Shown piece by piece: positions 43,060 to 52,227 of a stretch of 64,000 nucleotides of DNA. This stretch comes from JAJDAT01 sp964344185. Lineage in GTDB: Bacteria > Nitrospinota > Nitrospinia > Nitrospinales > JAJDAT01. The first letter of the stretch is position 1. Each line of letters starts with the position of its first letter. The notes below the pieces were generated by a model. That model searched no databases and was not told where the DNA came from. It was given only the letters and a program-made list of their open reading frames with translations. The position numbers were made by a program, and so were the translations under genes. The stretch is taken from NCBI GenBank assembly GCA_964344185.1, contig CAYFMN010000003.1:62001-126000 (forward strand). Reading direction: 5' to 3'.

Positions 43060-43989
43060 ATGCCTCTAATTTTTGCCGTTTACATCTTTATTAGTGTTTT
43101 AACGCTTCCTGCGTCTTTTGCCATGCCGGATACAATAATTAATAACAAAGCCAAAGCTTTGGCTGCAAAAAACTCCGCTGAGAACTATTCGAATATGGCG
43201 CGTATCCCTGCAGGCAATTTTTATATGGGGTCTCTATTTCAAGAAACCACTAAATATTATAATTTATGCAAAAAATTTGATAAGTCATGTAAGTTGTGGT
43301 GGTTTCGCGACGAGCGCCCGCGCCATTCGGTTTACTTGAAGGAATACTGGATAGATCGTTATGAAACGACTAACGCAGAGTATATGGAGTTTGTATTGGC
43401 GACAGGCGCCCGTTCCGCTTTGGACGATTCTTGTAAAACAAAAGGCTGCAAAGGCGGAAACTTATGGGACGGCGTTTCATTTCCTAATGTAATCAGGAAT
43501 CAGCCTGTCATACAAGTTAGTTGGCACGATGCGGACGCTTATTGCCGTTGGCGGGGTAAAAGATTGCCCACGGAAGCGGAATGGGAGAAAGCCGCTCGCG
43601 GCCCTCAGGGAAAACTTTATCCCTGGGGTAACGATCCGATTACTGGAGAGTTCGCCGTATATAAAAAAAAATGGCAGGGAATAAGGACTTTAGCCCCAGT
43701 AGGAGATCATCCTAAAGGAGCCTCTATATATGGAATTTACGATATGGCCGGCAACGTTTGGGAATGGGTTTCCGATTGGTATCAATTGGATTATTATAGA
43801 AACTCTCCTCTGAGAAATCCTCAAGGACCTTCGGATGGAAAATATAAAATCGTTCGCGGAGGTTCTTGGATCAACAACCCTGATACGCTTCACGGCGCCT
43901 TTCGTCGCTGGAGTTTGCCGGAGGTCCGGTTTAACGATACCGGGTTCCGTTGCGCTAAGGATTCCCAAGATGAAACCGGGACGGACTGA
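43060..43989 (+). CDS. secreted FGE-fold protein
   Basis: 309 residues with a signal peptide (to about residue 22, ending LPASFAMP). The SUMF1/FGE domain covers residues about 45-305: MARIPAGNFYMGS, YWIDRYETTNAEYMEF, VIQVSWHDADAYCRWRGKR, LPTEAEWEKAARG, LYPWGN, GIYDMAGNVWEWVSDW, VRGGSWINN, GFRCAK. The active-site Cys pair of FGE is absent (GGSWINNPDTLHGAFR). A pair of Cys-rich insertions (KTKGCKGGN) are extra. Its last 20 bases overlap thyX, linking the two by translation, although no functional connection is obvious. Confidence 0.85.
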   Translation: MPLIFAVYIFISVLTLPASFAMPDTIINNKAKALAAKNSAENYSNMARIPAGNFYMGSLFQETTKYYNLCKKFDKSCKLWWFRDERPRHSVYLKEYWIDRYETTNAEYMEFVLATGARSALDDSCKTKGCKGGNLWDGVSFPNVIRNQPVIQVSWHDADAYCRWRGKRLPTEAEWEKAARGPQGKLYPWGNDPITGEFAVYKKKWQGIRTLAPVGDHPKGASIYGIYDMAGNVWEWVSDWYQLDYYRNSPLRNPQGPSDGKYKIVRGGSWINNPDTLHGAFRRWSLPEVRFNDTGFRCAKDSQDETGTD

Positions 43990-45631
43990 CGATTTAACCG
44001 AAAGAGAAAAGGAAATCCTGACGCCTTATTTGACCGATACTGAGGCGACGGTTTTTTCCTTAAAGAATTTAAATCCAGAAGTTATTGGCGCCGCTTTGGC
44101 CAGATACAGTAGGGCGCCTACCGGTTTCAAAGAAACTATTGTTAGAGAATTTCTCGACGAACAAGGACAAGCAAACGAAGTTAAAGGCAGCGAGATGATT
44201 GATCGCGTCGTTAACAAATATGGCGACGAATCGGTAGCTGAACTGGCGGTCGCACCGTTATGCATTGAGGAAGTTTCTAACTTGATGACAAAAATTATAG
44301 AAGATTGCCGGATTGGGGGCTCTCCGATTGAAGAGTCGACTCGTTACGTTTTGTACGATGTGCCTAAAAACGGTCAATGGCGTTATGTTCGACCAACCGA
44401 TATTATGGAGTCTGGTTTGGGAGAGACATACGTTAAAACAATGGATTTTATTTTCGACGCCTACGCTTCTATGGTTGACCCCATGAAAGAGCTGTTTCAG
44501 AAACGTCTTCCTCAAGAAGATTTTAAAATCGAAGTTGAAAGACCGGAAGGCACGCTAACGCTTAAACAAAGCGAACTGGTTAACGATAACGAACGAAAAG
44601 CCCACCGAATCGCTTATAACTTCACGATCCGCAGTGCCGCCTGCGACGTTATAAGGTGTATATTACCCGCTTCTACGAAAGCGAATTTAGGCTTAGTTGG
44701 AAACGGGAGATTTTATTCCAACTTAATTTCGAAATTGCTGTCTCAAGATTTACACGAAGCGAAATCGTTAGCGGAGAGTATCCAAATGGCTCTCAATCAT
44801 CAAATTCCCACATTTATCAAAAGAGCCGCGCGAAACGATTACCAGGTAATTAATAATAATAAGATGCAAAGGTTAGCAGATTCTATTTTTAAAGATTTAA
44901 AAATCGATCCGAGTCCAGAAGCGGTTTTGTTGGAGGATAAACCGGAGGATTTACAAATTAATATGCTGACGTCTATTCTTTTTCCGTACACAAAGGTTTC
45001 GACGGAACAAATTCGAAAAGTTGTTAGCTCTCTTCCTGAAGAAAAACAAGATGAAATATTTAATACATATATAGGAGATAGGAAGAGTAAACGCGATCGT
45101 CCTGGAAGAGGTTTGGAATACGGTTATCCTATCCAATTTGATTTGATAGCCGGGTTTGCGGAATATCGCGATTTACAACGACATAGAATGCTTACCCAGC
45201 AAAGGCAGGATATTGGAATTTCGCTTGGTTATTCAATTCCTGGAGAGATTAATGAAATTGGGAAAAACGATCTTGTACAGGAGTGCTACGACCGATCCGA
45301 AAGCCTCTATCATGATTTTGTTCGCGCCGGGATGATCAAAGAAGCTCAGTATGCTCCGTTATTTAATCATTTTATAAGATGGAATATGGGAATGAATTTG
45401 AGAGAATTGGGGCATTTAGTTGAGTTGCGCAGTCAAAGGAGCGGGCATCCAAAGTATCGCCGTTTAGTTCAGAATATGGCAAAACTGTATTTAAAACGAT
45501 ATCCTAAAATGGAACCTGTTTTAAGTTTTGTGGATCATAACGATTACGACGACGGTATCGCAAGAGCAGAGCAAGAGGCGCGTACCGCTCGAAAAAGTCT
45601 TTCCACAGGCGTTTTTGACGATATTGATTAA
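43970..45631 (+). CDS. thyX: double-length ThyX-type thymidylate synthase
   Basis: 553 residues from ATG 43970 (AAGGA seven bases upstream), twice the normal ThyX length of about 220-260. The first half has ARYSRAPTGF, YGDESVAELAVAPLCIEEVS and, at 113-127, CRIGGSPIEESTRYV, matching the end of the ThyX motif RHRxxxxNExSxRY but with the RHR start lost. The second half has FAEYRDLQRHRMLTQQRQD with RHR at 404-406, but no ExSxRY. ThyX uses FAD and NADPH to methylate dUMP with methylenetetrahydrofolate. Overlaps the upstream FGE gene by 20 bases. The active site may be shared between halves (inference). Confidence 0.75.
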   Translation: MKPGRTDDLTEREKEILTPYLTDTEATVFSLKNLNPEVIGAALARYSRAPTGFKETIVREFLDEQGQANEVKGSEMIDRVVNKYGDESVAELAVAPLCIEEVSNLMTKIIEDCRIGGSPIEESTRYVLYDVPKNGQWRYVRPTDIMESGLGETYVKTMDFIFDAYASMVDPMKELFQKRLPQEDFKIEVERPEGTLTLKQSELVNDNERKAHRIAYNFTIRSAACDVIRCILPASTKANLGLVGNGRFYSNLISKLLSQDLHEAKSLAESIQMALNHQIPTFIKRAARNDYQVINNNKMQRLADSIFKDLKIDPSPEAVLLEDKPEDLQINMLTSILFPYTKVSTEQIRKVVSSLPEEKQDEIFNTYIGDRKSKRDRPGRGLEYGYPIQFDLIAGFAEYRDLQRHRMLTQQRQDIGISLGYSIPGEINEIGKNDLVQECYDRSESLYHDFVRAGMIKEAQYAPLFNHFIRWNMGMNLRELGHLVELRSQRSGHPKYRRLVQNMAKLYLKRYPKMEPVLSFVDHNDYDDGIARAEQEARTARKSLSTGVFDDID

Positions 45632-45703
45632 AACGGTATTTTATTTCATGTTTTGCTAATTCAAAAAGTAGAGCGCCTGTATTTTTAATTCTATGAAGCC
45701 ATT

Positions 45704-46606
45704 ATGTTTTTGAAACTCGCTAAATTATTTTCTTTTATTGTTTTATGCGCAGTTTTGAGTTTGCCTGCCAAAGCTTTTGCCGAACCGATTCGCGTATTTG
45801 TTAGCATCTTACCTCAAAAATATTTTGTTGAGCGAATAGGAGGACCTTGGGTTATTGCGGAAGCATTAGTAGGCGAAGGACAAAACCCAGCCACATATAA
45901 TCCCAATCCAAGGCAAATGGTGAGATTAGCTAAAGCTCCCGCATTTTTTCGTATTGGAGTTCCTTATGAGTTTGTTTGGACATCCCGTATAGTTTCAGCA
46001 AATAAGGGTATGGTCGTTGTTGATACTCATAAAGGGGTCGCCTTAATCGATATGGAAAATATGTTTGAAAATGGAGGTTTACATGAAGAAACTTCGGAAC
46101 ATTCGCATATGGGAAATAACCAAAAAGATCCACATATCTGGACCGATCCTAAAATAGTCAAAGTCGTCGCAAAAAATATTAAGAAAGCGTTGATTGAACT
46201 AATTCCAAATCGCAAAAAAACTTTTGAAAGCAATTATGAAAAGTTTGTAGAAGATTTAGATAACCTGGATCTTCAAATCAAAGAGGCGTTGCGTTTTGTT
46301 CAGCAAAGAAAATTTATGGTTTTTCATCCTTCTTGGGGATACTTCGCTAAAGCTTATGGGTTAAGTCAAATCGCCGTCGAGGTTGAAGGGAAGGAACCCG
46401 GGTCACGTTCTCTTGGGAAGATTATGCAGTTAGGTAAGGAACTGGGAGTTAAGGTTGTTTTTGTTCAAAAACAATTTAGCAAAACGGCAGCTCAAAAAAT
46501 TGCGGGGGCCTTAGGCGCAAGGGTAGAGGCAGTAGATCCTGTTGCGGAAGATTATTTAGAAAATCTGTTGGTAGTGGCCAAAACATTTTCAAAGGCATTG
46601 AACTGA
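45704..46606 (+). CDS. znuA: ZnuA-type zinc-binding periplasmic protein
   Basis: 300 residues: signal peptide to about residue 26 (AFAEP), then the cluster A-I metal-binding fold: RVFVSILPQKYFVERIGG, a short His-rich loop with HEETSEHSHMG, DPHIWTDPKIVKVVAKNI, and MVFHPSWGYFAKAYGL. The His of PHIW and FHPSW are two zinc ligands. Normally znuA goes with znuBC; here its stop shares one base with the CDF gene (TGATG) and no ABC genes are present. Confidence 0.9.
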   Translation: MFLKLAKLFSFIVLCAVLSLPAKAFAEPIRVFVSILPQKYFVERIGGPWVIAEALVGEGQNPATYNPNPRQMVRLAKAPAFFRIGVPYEFVWTSRIVSANKGMVVVDTHKGVALIDMENMFENGGLHEETSEHSHMGNNQKDPHIWTDPKIVKVVAKNIKKALIELIPNRKKTFESNYEKFVEDLDNLDLQIKEALRFVQQRKFMVFHPSWGYFAKAYGLSQIAVEVEGKEPGSRSLGKIMQLGKELGVKVVFVQKQFSKTAAQKIAGALGARVEAVDPVAEDYLENLLVVAKTFSKALN

Positions 46607-47229
46607 TGGAAGATATTTCATGTTGTTCGACAAAAGACACTGAAGAAAGTTCGAAATTAGCCCTTTGGTCCGCTTTTGTAATAAATATAGGTATGTTTTT
46701 TGTCGAACAGGTTTATGGTTGGATCGGCGAGTCTCGCGCTTTGCTAGGGGATTCGGTTGATATGCTGGGCGACTCTGGTTTTTATCTAATTACGATTTTA
46801 GCGATAGGGAAGACGGAGTTATTTGGCGCAAGAGCCGCTTATATAAAAGGAATTTCGATGGCTTTTTTTACGGCCCTGGCGATTGTTTCCGCAGGATATC
46901 GTTTCTTTAATCCTCAAATGCCTGACGCTAATATAATTGGAGTAGTTGGGGCTTTAGCTTTATGCGCAAACTTTATATGCGCGGCTATTCTGATGAAATT
47001 TAGGGATAGAAATATAAATATGAGATCGGTTTGGTTATGCACTCGCAACGACGTTATTGCTAACTTTGGAGTGCTAATAGCCGCTGCGGGAGTTTCTTTT
47101 ACCAAATCCCCCTGGCCAGATTTAGCGATTGGAGCTATTATCGGTATAGTGATACTTAGGTCTTCTTTGCAAGTTCTCAATGAATCAAAAATAGAAATTA
47201 AACGTTTAACAGAGCTTTCTCCTACTTAA
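46606..47229 (+). CDS. cation diffusion facilitator (CDF) family transporter, short form
   Basis: 207 residues, six membrane segments, no C-terminal cytoplasmic CDF domain. Metal site motifs: LLGDSVDMLGDSG in helix 2 (DxxxD) and CTRNDVIANFGVL in helix 5 (CxxxD in place of HxxxD). The N-terminus has a vicinal CC. The start overlaps the znuA stop by one base. CDF proteins move Zn2+, Co2+, Fe2+ or Cd2+ out of the cytoplasm; the Cys suggests a soft metal. Confidence 0.8.
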   Translation: MEDISCCSTKDTEESSKLALWSAFVINIGMFFVEQVYGWIGESRALLGDSVDMLGDSGFYLITILAIGKTELFGARAAYIKGISMAFFTALAIVSAGYRFFNPQMPDANIIGVVGALALCANFICAAILMKFRDRNINMRSVWLCTRNDVIANFGVLIAAAGVSFTKSPWPDLAIGAIIGIVILRSSLQVLNESKIEIKRLTELSPT

Positions 47230-47261
47230 GAGCCCCATCCATTCTTGGTTAATAGCGTAGT

Positions 47262-47606
47262 TTAGCCAGGAGGCCATTCCATTGGACGACCGCCAAGCAA
47301 GTGTAGATGTATATGATATACCGACTGTCCTCCATCCATATTACAGTTGATGACGGCTCGGTAGCCGTCTTCGTCAAATCCCATTTTTTTTGCTAAGTCT
47401 TTAGCGACTATAAACATTTCTCCTATCAATTCTTTATGCTCGTCTTTAAGTTCGTTTAAGGTCGTTATTTGCTCTTTAGGGATGATAAGAATATGAACAG
47501 GAGCTTGAGGATTAATATCATTTATCGCAAAAACCCGATCATTTTCAAAAACGATATCTCCGGGAATTTTTTTGAGGAGGATTTTAGTGAAAAGACTTTC
47601 GGACAT
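47262..47606 (-). CDS. HIT family (Hint-type) hydrolase
   Basis: 114 residues. FENDRVFAINDINPQAPVHILIIPK near the N-terminus and the histidine triad HIHLHLLGGRPMEWPPG at the end are complete. Hint enzymes cleave AMP-lysine-like phosphoramidates and are small ubiquitous proteins. A single gene with an AGGAGACGCC site before the ATG. Confidence 0.95.
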   Translation of the reverse strand: MSESLFTKILLKKIPGDIVFENDRVFAINDINPQAPVHILIIPKEQITTLNELKDEHKELIGEMFIVAKDLAKKMGFDEDGYRAVINCNMDGGQSVYHIHLHLLGGRPMEWPPG

Positions 47607-47848
47607 GGCGTCTCCTTAGAAAATAGCGGTCGGTTTAGGCGGACTTAAGGGTTTTTGAGAAGATCTAAATTTACCGTGAAGCCCTTATTATCAAGGGATA
47701 GGGGTTTTAATCTATTTCAAAAAATTTAAGTAGAAAGTCCTTGAATTGATTCCGCCCATGATTTAACAAAAAAAATAGTTGTTTTGCAAGAAGGCGTTGT
47801 GAAACTTTATCGGATTTGCATTTGCGATGAGGGAATTTAGTTTGTTTT

Positions 47849-49348
47849 TTAGGAAGTTAGAGCTGGAAATAAATTATTTAAATATTGCCATATTTTAACC
47901 ATAGCTAAAGTATCCAATTTGCAATAATCCAATAAATCTTGACGAATTTGATTTTTTTCTTTTTTGTCGATATTTTCGAACAAATTAAAAAAAGCTCCCA
48001 TAGCCATCATTCCATTTTTTATATTTAAGCTTTTATAGGCTTTTTCCATTTCTGGAATTAATACAGGTAAAATTGCTTTGATGGAAGATTTACCTTTCAT
48101 TTTTGGATCATAAATATATTTATTATTAAATGGTTCAATAAGATCTACGAATTGACGATTGATTCTTTTAAATTGTTCTTCCATTTGCGGAAATCGGAGG
48201 GCAAGGTTTTTATTGATTTTTTTTTCTAAAGCGGCGTTATAAACGAGAATGCATGCGTTTTCAGGAATTGAGTTGACAAGCTCCGTTGCAAATCTCAGCC
48301 TCGGGTCGTCGTTGTTTTCCGTGATAAATTCCTTGTGTTGAAGTTCTCCATCTTTTGTTTTTAAGTAGTGAAGAGAGAATTGAACGGGTAAAAACTCAAA
48401 GGGACTGTCCCCTTTGAATAACGGAAAAACAGGTTGTACCGCTTCAAAATCTAAGAAATATAACGGAAATTTTAGTTTTTTGAGAAACTTTTTAATTGCT
48501 TTTTCGTTTATAAAGCGTTCGTTTGTTTTTTCCGCTTGTACCTGAATTTTTTGATATTCGTTTAAAGGATAGTTTTCAGGTAATTGTTTTGATTCTGTAA
48601 TGCCGCTCAAATAGAGATCGACTTTTTTAGACGTTGCCAAACGCGTCAAATCAAATATTGAAGTTTCCGGAACCTCAGACCAACAATAATCTTTAAATTC
48701 ACATTCGTGAGGTTGAAGGCAGTGGGAGCCTATCTCTGTTGTGGGCGTTGGCTTAAGAAGGGTATCGCTTAAAGAGATAAATTTTTTATCCAGTTTTGAT
48801 TCCAGGGCAAGAGTCGACTCAGTTATATCCAACTCAATAAAAAAGCTTCTCAAATCTAGCTCATCTTCAAGGATATAATCGGTGTTTATATGCAGGAGAT
48901 GGATTGAATGAAGCGATAGACCGTTTGATTTGAGAACGTTCCATTGTAGAGCCGCTTCTCTAATATGTTTGCGTTTTTTCTTGGCGGCGCTTTTTACGAG
49001 AAATAACTTCCATGACTTCCTTTCGCGCTTTAGGATATCAACTGAAACTAAGACTCTGTCTCGTTGAAAATGGGCGTTATGAATGATGGGAATTTTGTTT
49101 TTTACCGCTTGAAGAGTTTGAGATAACTTTTGATCAAGATCGCCGGTGATTTCTTCGCCTTTTGGAAAAAGTTTTCTGGCTTTCAGCGCGACTTCTTTAG
49201 ACGAGATTTGGAAAACGTCGCGATCATTAGGTCGCGACGTTTTCAATTCCGGATGAGACCAAAAAAGCTTCCATGCTTTGGAACATCGGTTTCCTCTAAA
49301 AAACTCAGATTTAGAGAGAAAACCATTTTTCCTAAGTGAGGAGGTCAT
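47849..49348 (-). CDS. DUF2779 protein, Cas4/RecB-like Fe-S nuclease plus DnaQ-like exonuclease domain
   Basis: 499 residues. The N-terminal region starts SKSEFFRGNRCSKAWKLFW with a first Cys; later HCLQPHECEFKDYCWS gives three more Cys, the four-Cys pattern of a [4Fe-4S] cluster in RecB/Cas4-type nucleases. The C-terminal DUF2779 domain (residues about 285-498) carries YFLDFEAVQPVFPLF (DxE) and LLDYCKLDTLAMVKIWQYL (final Asp), a DEDD exonuclease pattern. A role in DNA or RNA repair is likely. No CRISPR repeats or cas genes occur in the window. Confidence 0.8.
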   Translation of the reverse strand: MTSSLRKNGFLSKSEFFRGNRCSKAWKLFWSHPELKTSRPNDRDVFQISSKEVALKARKLFPKGEEITGDLDQKLSQTLQAVKNKIPIIHNAHFQRDRVLVSVDILKRERKSWKLFLVKSAAKKKRKHIREAALQWNVLKSNGLSLHSIHLLHINTDYILEDELDLRSFFIELDITESTLALESKLDKKFISLSDTLLKPTPTTEIGSHCLQPHECEFKDYCWSEVPETSIFDLTRLATSKKVDLYLSGITESKQLPENYPLNEYQKIQVQAEKTNERFINEKAIKKFLKKLKFPLYFLDFEAVQPVFPLFKGDSPFEFLPVQFSLHYLKTKDGELQHKEFITENNDDPRLRFATELVNSIPENACILVYNAALEKKINKNLALRFPQMEEQFKRINRQFVDLIEPFNNKYIYDPKMKGKSSIKAILPVLIPEMEKAYKSLNIKNGMMAMGAFFNLFENIDKKEKNQIRQDLLDYCKLDTLAMVKIWQYLNNLFPALTS

Positions 49349-49380
49349 TTAGTTTAAATTTATATTTATAGAGCTACCCA

Positions 49381-50244
49381 TTAATGGTCATGCTCATGCT
49401 CTTCCCAAACTTCTTGGATGATGGCGTAAGACCGATGTGTCAAATGGCATCGTTTACAAGCTTGTTTTCCAATGATTCCCACATTTTTCCAGAAAACGCC
49501 AGGGTTTGGTTTATCTTTGATTAACTCAGCTTGTAGAGAATCCAAAGCATTCATTACGTTTGGCCCTACGAAGAAGGTTTTTACCGCGTCGTCTATATGA
49601 CATTTGGAGCAAGCGGATTTAAAACCCTGGATTCTGTTTTTCAGGTCTTTGGCGCCTGTTAACGCTCGGTCATATTGACCGTCTTTAAAATTTACCATTG
49701 CTTGATTGAACGAACCGGAAAGTTTCCACATGTATTTTCCATATCCTAATTCTTTTTCCGATACGGGATCTGAAACTTTTATTTTTTCGGCTGAAGGCCA
49801 GGAATACTTAGTCCAAACGGCGACATAGTTTTCTTCATGACATTTACCGCAAGTTTTTCCAACGCCTCCCATTGCTTTCCATATTTTACCTGGGTTTCTT
49901 GTTTTTACTGTTTCGGCAAATTTTTTGACAGCTTCGTTGTCAAAATAATCTTTCCACTCAGGCACCAGTTTTGACGTTTCTTCGTAGGCTTCCACAAAAC
50001 GACCTGCGCTTTTTTCGGCATTTTCCCAATCGTTTTCTTTCACATTCACAAGCACTCCGTTTAGCGTTCCAGAAACCTTATGCATTTGATTTACCCACTT
50101 TGGTTCTTTGCTAATAGGAGGGTAGAGTTTGTCGAGTGATTTAGGCGGTTCTTTAACTACATAGTCATCCGCAAATGACGTTGAAGGAATTAAAGCGCTT
50201 AACAACATTAAGAACACTAGAATTGATTTAAATTGTTTAGTCAT
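49381..50244 (-). CDS. tri-haem c-type cytochrome, tandem cytochrome c'-like domains
   Basis: 287 residues with signal peptide (1-25, ending SFADD). CxxCH sites at 132-136 (CGKCH), 212-216 (CSKCH) and 263-267 (CKRCH). The protein is a tandem repeat: MHKVSGTLNGVLVNVKENDW (54-73) matches MWKLSGSFNQAMVNFKDGQY (172-191), each beginning a four-helix bundle ending in a CxxCH, so the second copy has an additional haem at 212-216. A His-rich tail follows. Likely a periplasmic electron-transfer or gas-binding cytochrome c'-like protein. Confidence 0.88.
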   Translation of the reverse strand: MTKQFKSILVFLMLLSALIPSTSFADDYVVKEPPKSLDKLYPPISKEPKWVNQMHKVSGTLNGVLVNVKENDWENAEKSAGRFVEAYEETSKLVPEWKDYFDNEAVKKFAETVKTRNPGKIWKAMGGVGKTCGKCHEENYVAVWTKYSWPSAEKIKVSDPVSEKELGYGKYMWKLSGSFNQAMVNFKDGQYDRALTGAKDLKNRIQGFKSACSKCHIDDAVKTFFVGPNVMNALDSLQAELIKDKPNPGVFWKNVGIIGKQACKRCHLTHRSYAIIQEVWEEHEHDH

Positions 50245-50451
50245 TATGACTCCTACTCATTATGAAATATTATTTATCGGAATATTTTAAATCATAAATG
50301 TAATTATGGGATGAACTCTTAAGATGTCTGGCTATAATAGCATTGACATAAAAAGTTTACTCAACAGACACTCGTTAGAGTTTGGTTGTGTAGTCCGTTA
50401 TGTAAAGAGTTTTGAGGAATTGGTTAAGTTGATGGGTAAATCCCACAAGAC

Positions 50452-51660
50452 TTATGGGAGCTTACTGGCTATGTGATCTATGATGGATTGGAGCCTTGAT
50501 TTAAAGTCGTTTTCATCAATTGGTTTAACCCTAAAAGAAACTGCCCCTGGGTGTCCACCTCCACCCATATACTCATAGCCAGGAAATACTTCTTTAATTT
50601 TATCTTCGGATTCTCTTAGATCAAAGCCTGAATAATCTATAGCTCTGCGAATTTTCATGAAAATGCAATCTTTCCCTTCCGCATTTTGCCCATGAAAGTA
50701 TACGATTCCAATTTTTCCGGAATATTCCGGGACGGTATTAAGCAAGAAACCTCTAACTTCATTAAACCACTCTGAATCGTAAGGAGGGCTGATTTCCTTA
50801 ACACTTTCATAGGTAGAATTTAAAATGTTAAGGCTGGCGACTCCGCCAGTTTGGTTTACTGATTTCATCAGGGTATCCAGGCAAAGCTGCTTTGCTTCGT
50901 CTAAACGGTTCATGTATTTTAGAACATGATCTGGAGAACCGAATTTTTGTTTTTGTTTATCTGCAAAGCGTTCTTCATCTCCCGCTCGCCATCGGGTTAC
51001 GCTTCCAAGGGAACCTCCTAGAGTATCCATCCAATATTTGAAATCTTCTTGGAAAGGCACCACTTTTCCGCCTAATGTATCGCCTAAAAGCCCAGTTATT
51101 AATGCGATCAAAATATTTCTTTGGAAAAACGGATTTGGGAAATCAGGATTAACTTCTTTTAAATTGGATAGTAACTCGGCAATAATTTCTGTATTGGCGT
51201 TTGCGTTTCTAAAAAGCTTGACGCCGTAATCAGTCATTTCTTCGCTGTCTGCGCCAAAGTGGTGGTCTATTTCAATAACTGGTGGAGATTTAGAGAGAAT
51301 TTCTTGTGAAATTGTTGGATAAAAAGGCACCAGCTTGGTGTTAGCCGTATCAAAAAAGATGACAGATTGAATTTCGTCTTTAATTTCTTTTATGGAGTCT
51401 TCGTTTCTAACTACTTTAAGAGAATTGTATTCGATAATTTTTTCGAAAAAATCTACTCCATCCCCAAGACTTTCGGACATAACAATGTAAACCTTTTTCC
51501 CTAAATGATTGAAGTACAGGGAAAGGGCGAGCATTGAACCAACTGAATCTGGATCTAAATCGGCGCAAAAAATAAAGTTTTGATTCTTTTGAATCAAATC
51601 AATTGCTTGTTTTAAATTTGAGTCCCATCTTGCTCCAGATATGGGGGCCTTTTCCTTCAT
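50452..51660 (-). CDS. DHH/DHHA1 family phosphoesterase (NrnA-like)
   Basis: 402 residues. The DHH domain begins at about residue 27 with FIFCADLDPDSVGSMLAL, and the DHH motif reads VIEIDHHFGA. The C-terminal DHHA1 domain ends GGGGHPGAVSFRV. NrnA-type enzymes degrade nano-RNA, pAp or cyclic dinucleotides using Mn2+. Position does not further specify the substrate. The region between the two domains is longer than in typical NrnA (about 320 residues), so this is a divergent member. Confidence 0.85.
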   Translation of the reverse strand: MKEKAPISGARWDSNLKQAIDLIQKNQNFIFCADLDPDSVGSMLALSLYFNHLGKKVYIVMSESLGDGVDFFEKIIEYNSLKVVRNEDSIKEIKDEIQSVIFFDTANTKLVPFYPTISQEILSKSPPVIEIDHHFGADSEEMTDYGVKLFRNANANTEIIAELLSNLKEVNPDFPNPFFQRNILIALITGLLGDTLGGKVVPFQEDFKYWMDTLGGSLGSVTRWRAGDEERFADKQKQKFGSPDHVLKYMNRLDEAKQLCLDTLMKSVNQTGGVASLNILNSTYESVKEISPPYDSEWFNEVRGFLLNTVPEYSGKIGIVYFHGQNAEGKDCIFMKIRRAIDYSGFDLRESEDKIKEVFPGYEYMGGGGHPGAVSFRVKPIDENDFKSRLQSIIDHIASKLP

Positions 51661-51794
51661 AGGAGATTCCTATTTATTCCTAACAGTTTGGATTTAAAGG
51701 AATTATACCGAAAACTTAAAATGGTGTCAATTATTCGATGGCTATTCTTTTTTGACTACAATACCCTCATAAACCAGGAAGGAAATAAAAAAGG

Positions 51795-52211
51795 TTAGCT
51801 ATCACCCAAATCGCGGTCAAACATATCATTATAATCAGGATCGTGACCTTGAATAGGCTCGGAGCGGTACCAGTCGCTGTCAGAAGATGGAGTTTCATTT
51901 GTAAAGTCAAACGCTCCGGCATTTTGAGCATTTTCAACAATCTCAGCGCAACTTGTTTTAGCTAAATCACTGCTACCGCAACGGCATTTAGATTCGCCTA
52001 TTTTAAAACCGGTTTCTTTTAGCACTAGAATTGCAAAACCACAATTCTTGCAATCGTACCGGGAGTAAACGTTGTCAAGATCGGGTTCGACAAGTCGTTC
52101 CCGGCATTGATTGCAAACTAATACTCTATCTGGGGAATACTCGCTAAAAATATTCTCAACACGGCAACCACGGCATTCAATTAAAATGTCAATTGTAGCT
52201 TTAGAGTTCAA
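51795..52211 (-). CDS. multi-zinc-ribbon protein of unknown function
   Basis: 138 residues. Three CxxC/CxC knuckles occur in order: CRGC (near residue 13), CNQC (33), CKNC (54) and CRCG (76) with a following C; these make two zinc ribbons. The last 50 residues are acidic and probably unstructured. No family name recognised. The gene follows the helical protein at 52228 by 16 bases on the same strand, and a possible DNA- or RNA-binding role is inference from the zinc ribbons. Confidence 0.6.
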   Translation of the reverse strand: MNSKATIDILIECRGCRVENIFSEYSPDRVLVCNQCRERLVEPDLDNVYSRYDCKNCGFAILVLKETGFKIGESKCRCGSSDLAKTSCAEIVENAQNAGAFDFTNETPSSDSDWYRSEPIQGHDPDYNDMFDRDLGDS

Positions 52212-52227
52212 TTTATAACTCGAAAAA

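Noticed and set aside
47849..49348. CRISPR-Cas locus suggested by the Cas4-like Cys pattern
   Set aside because: No repeat array or other cas genes anywhere in the window.
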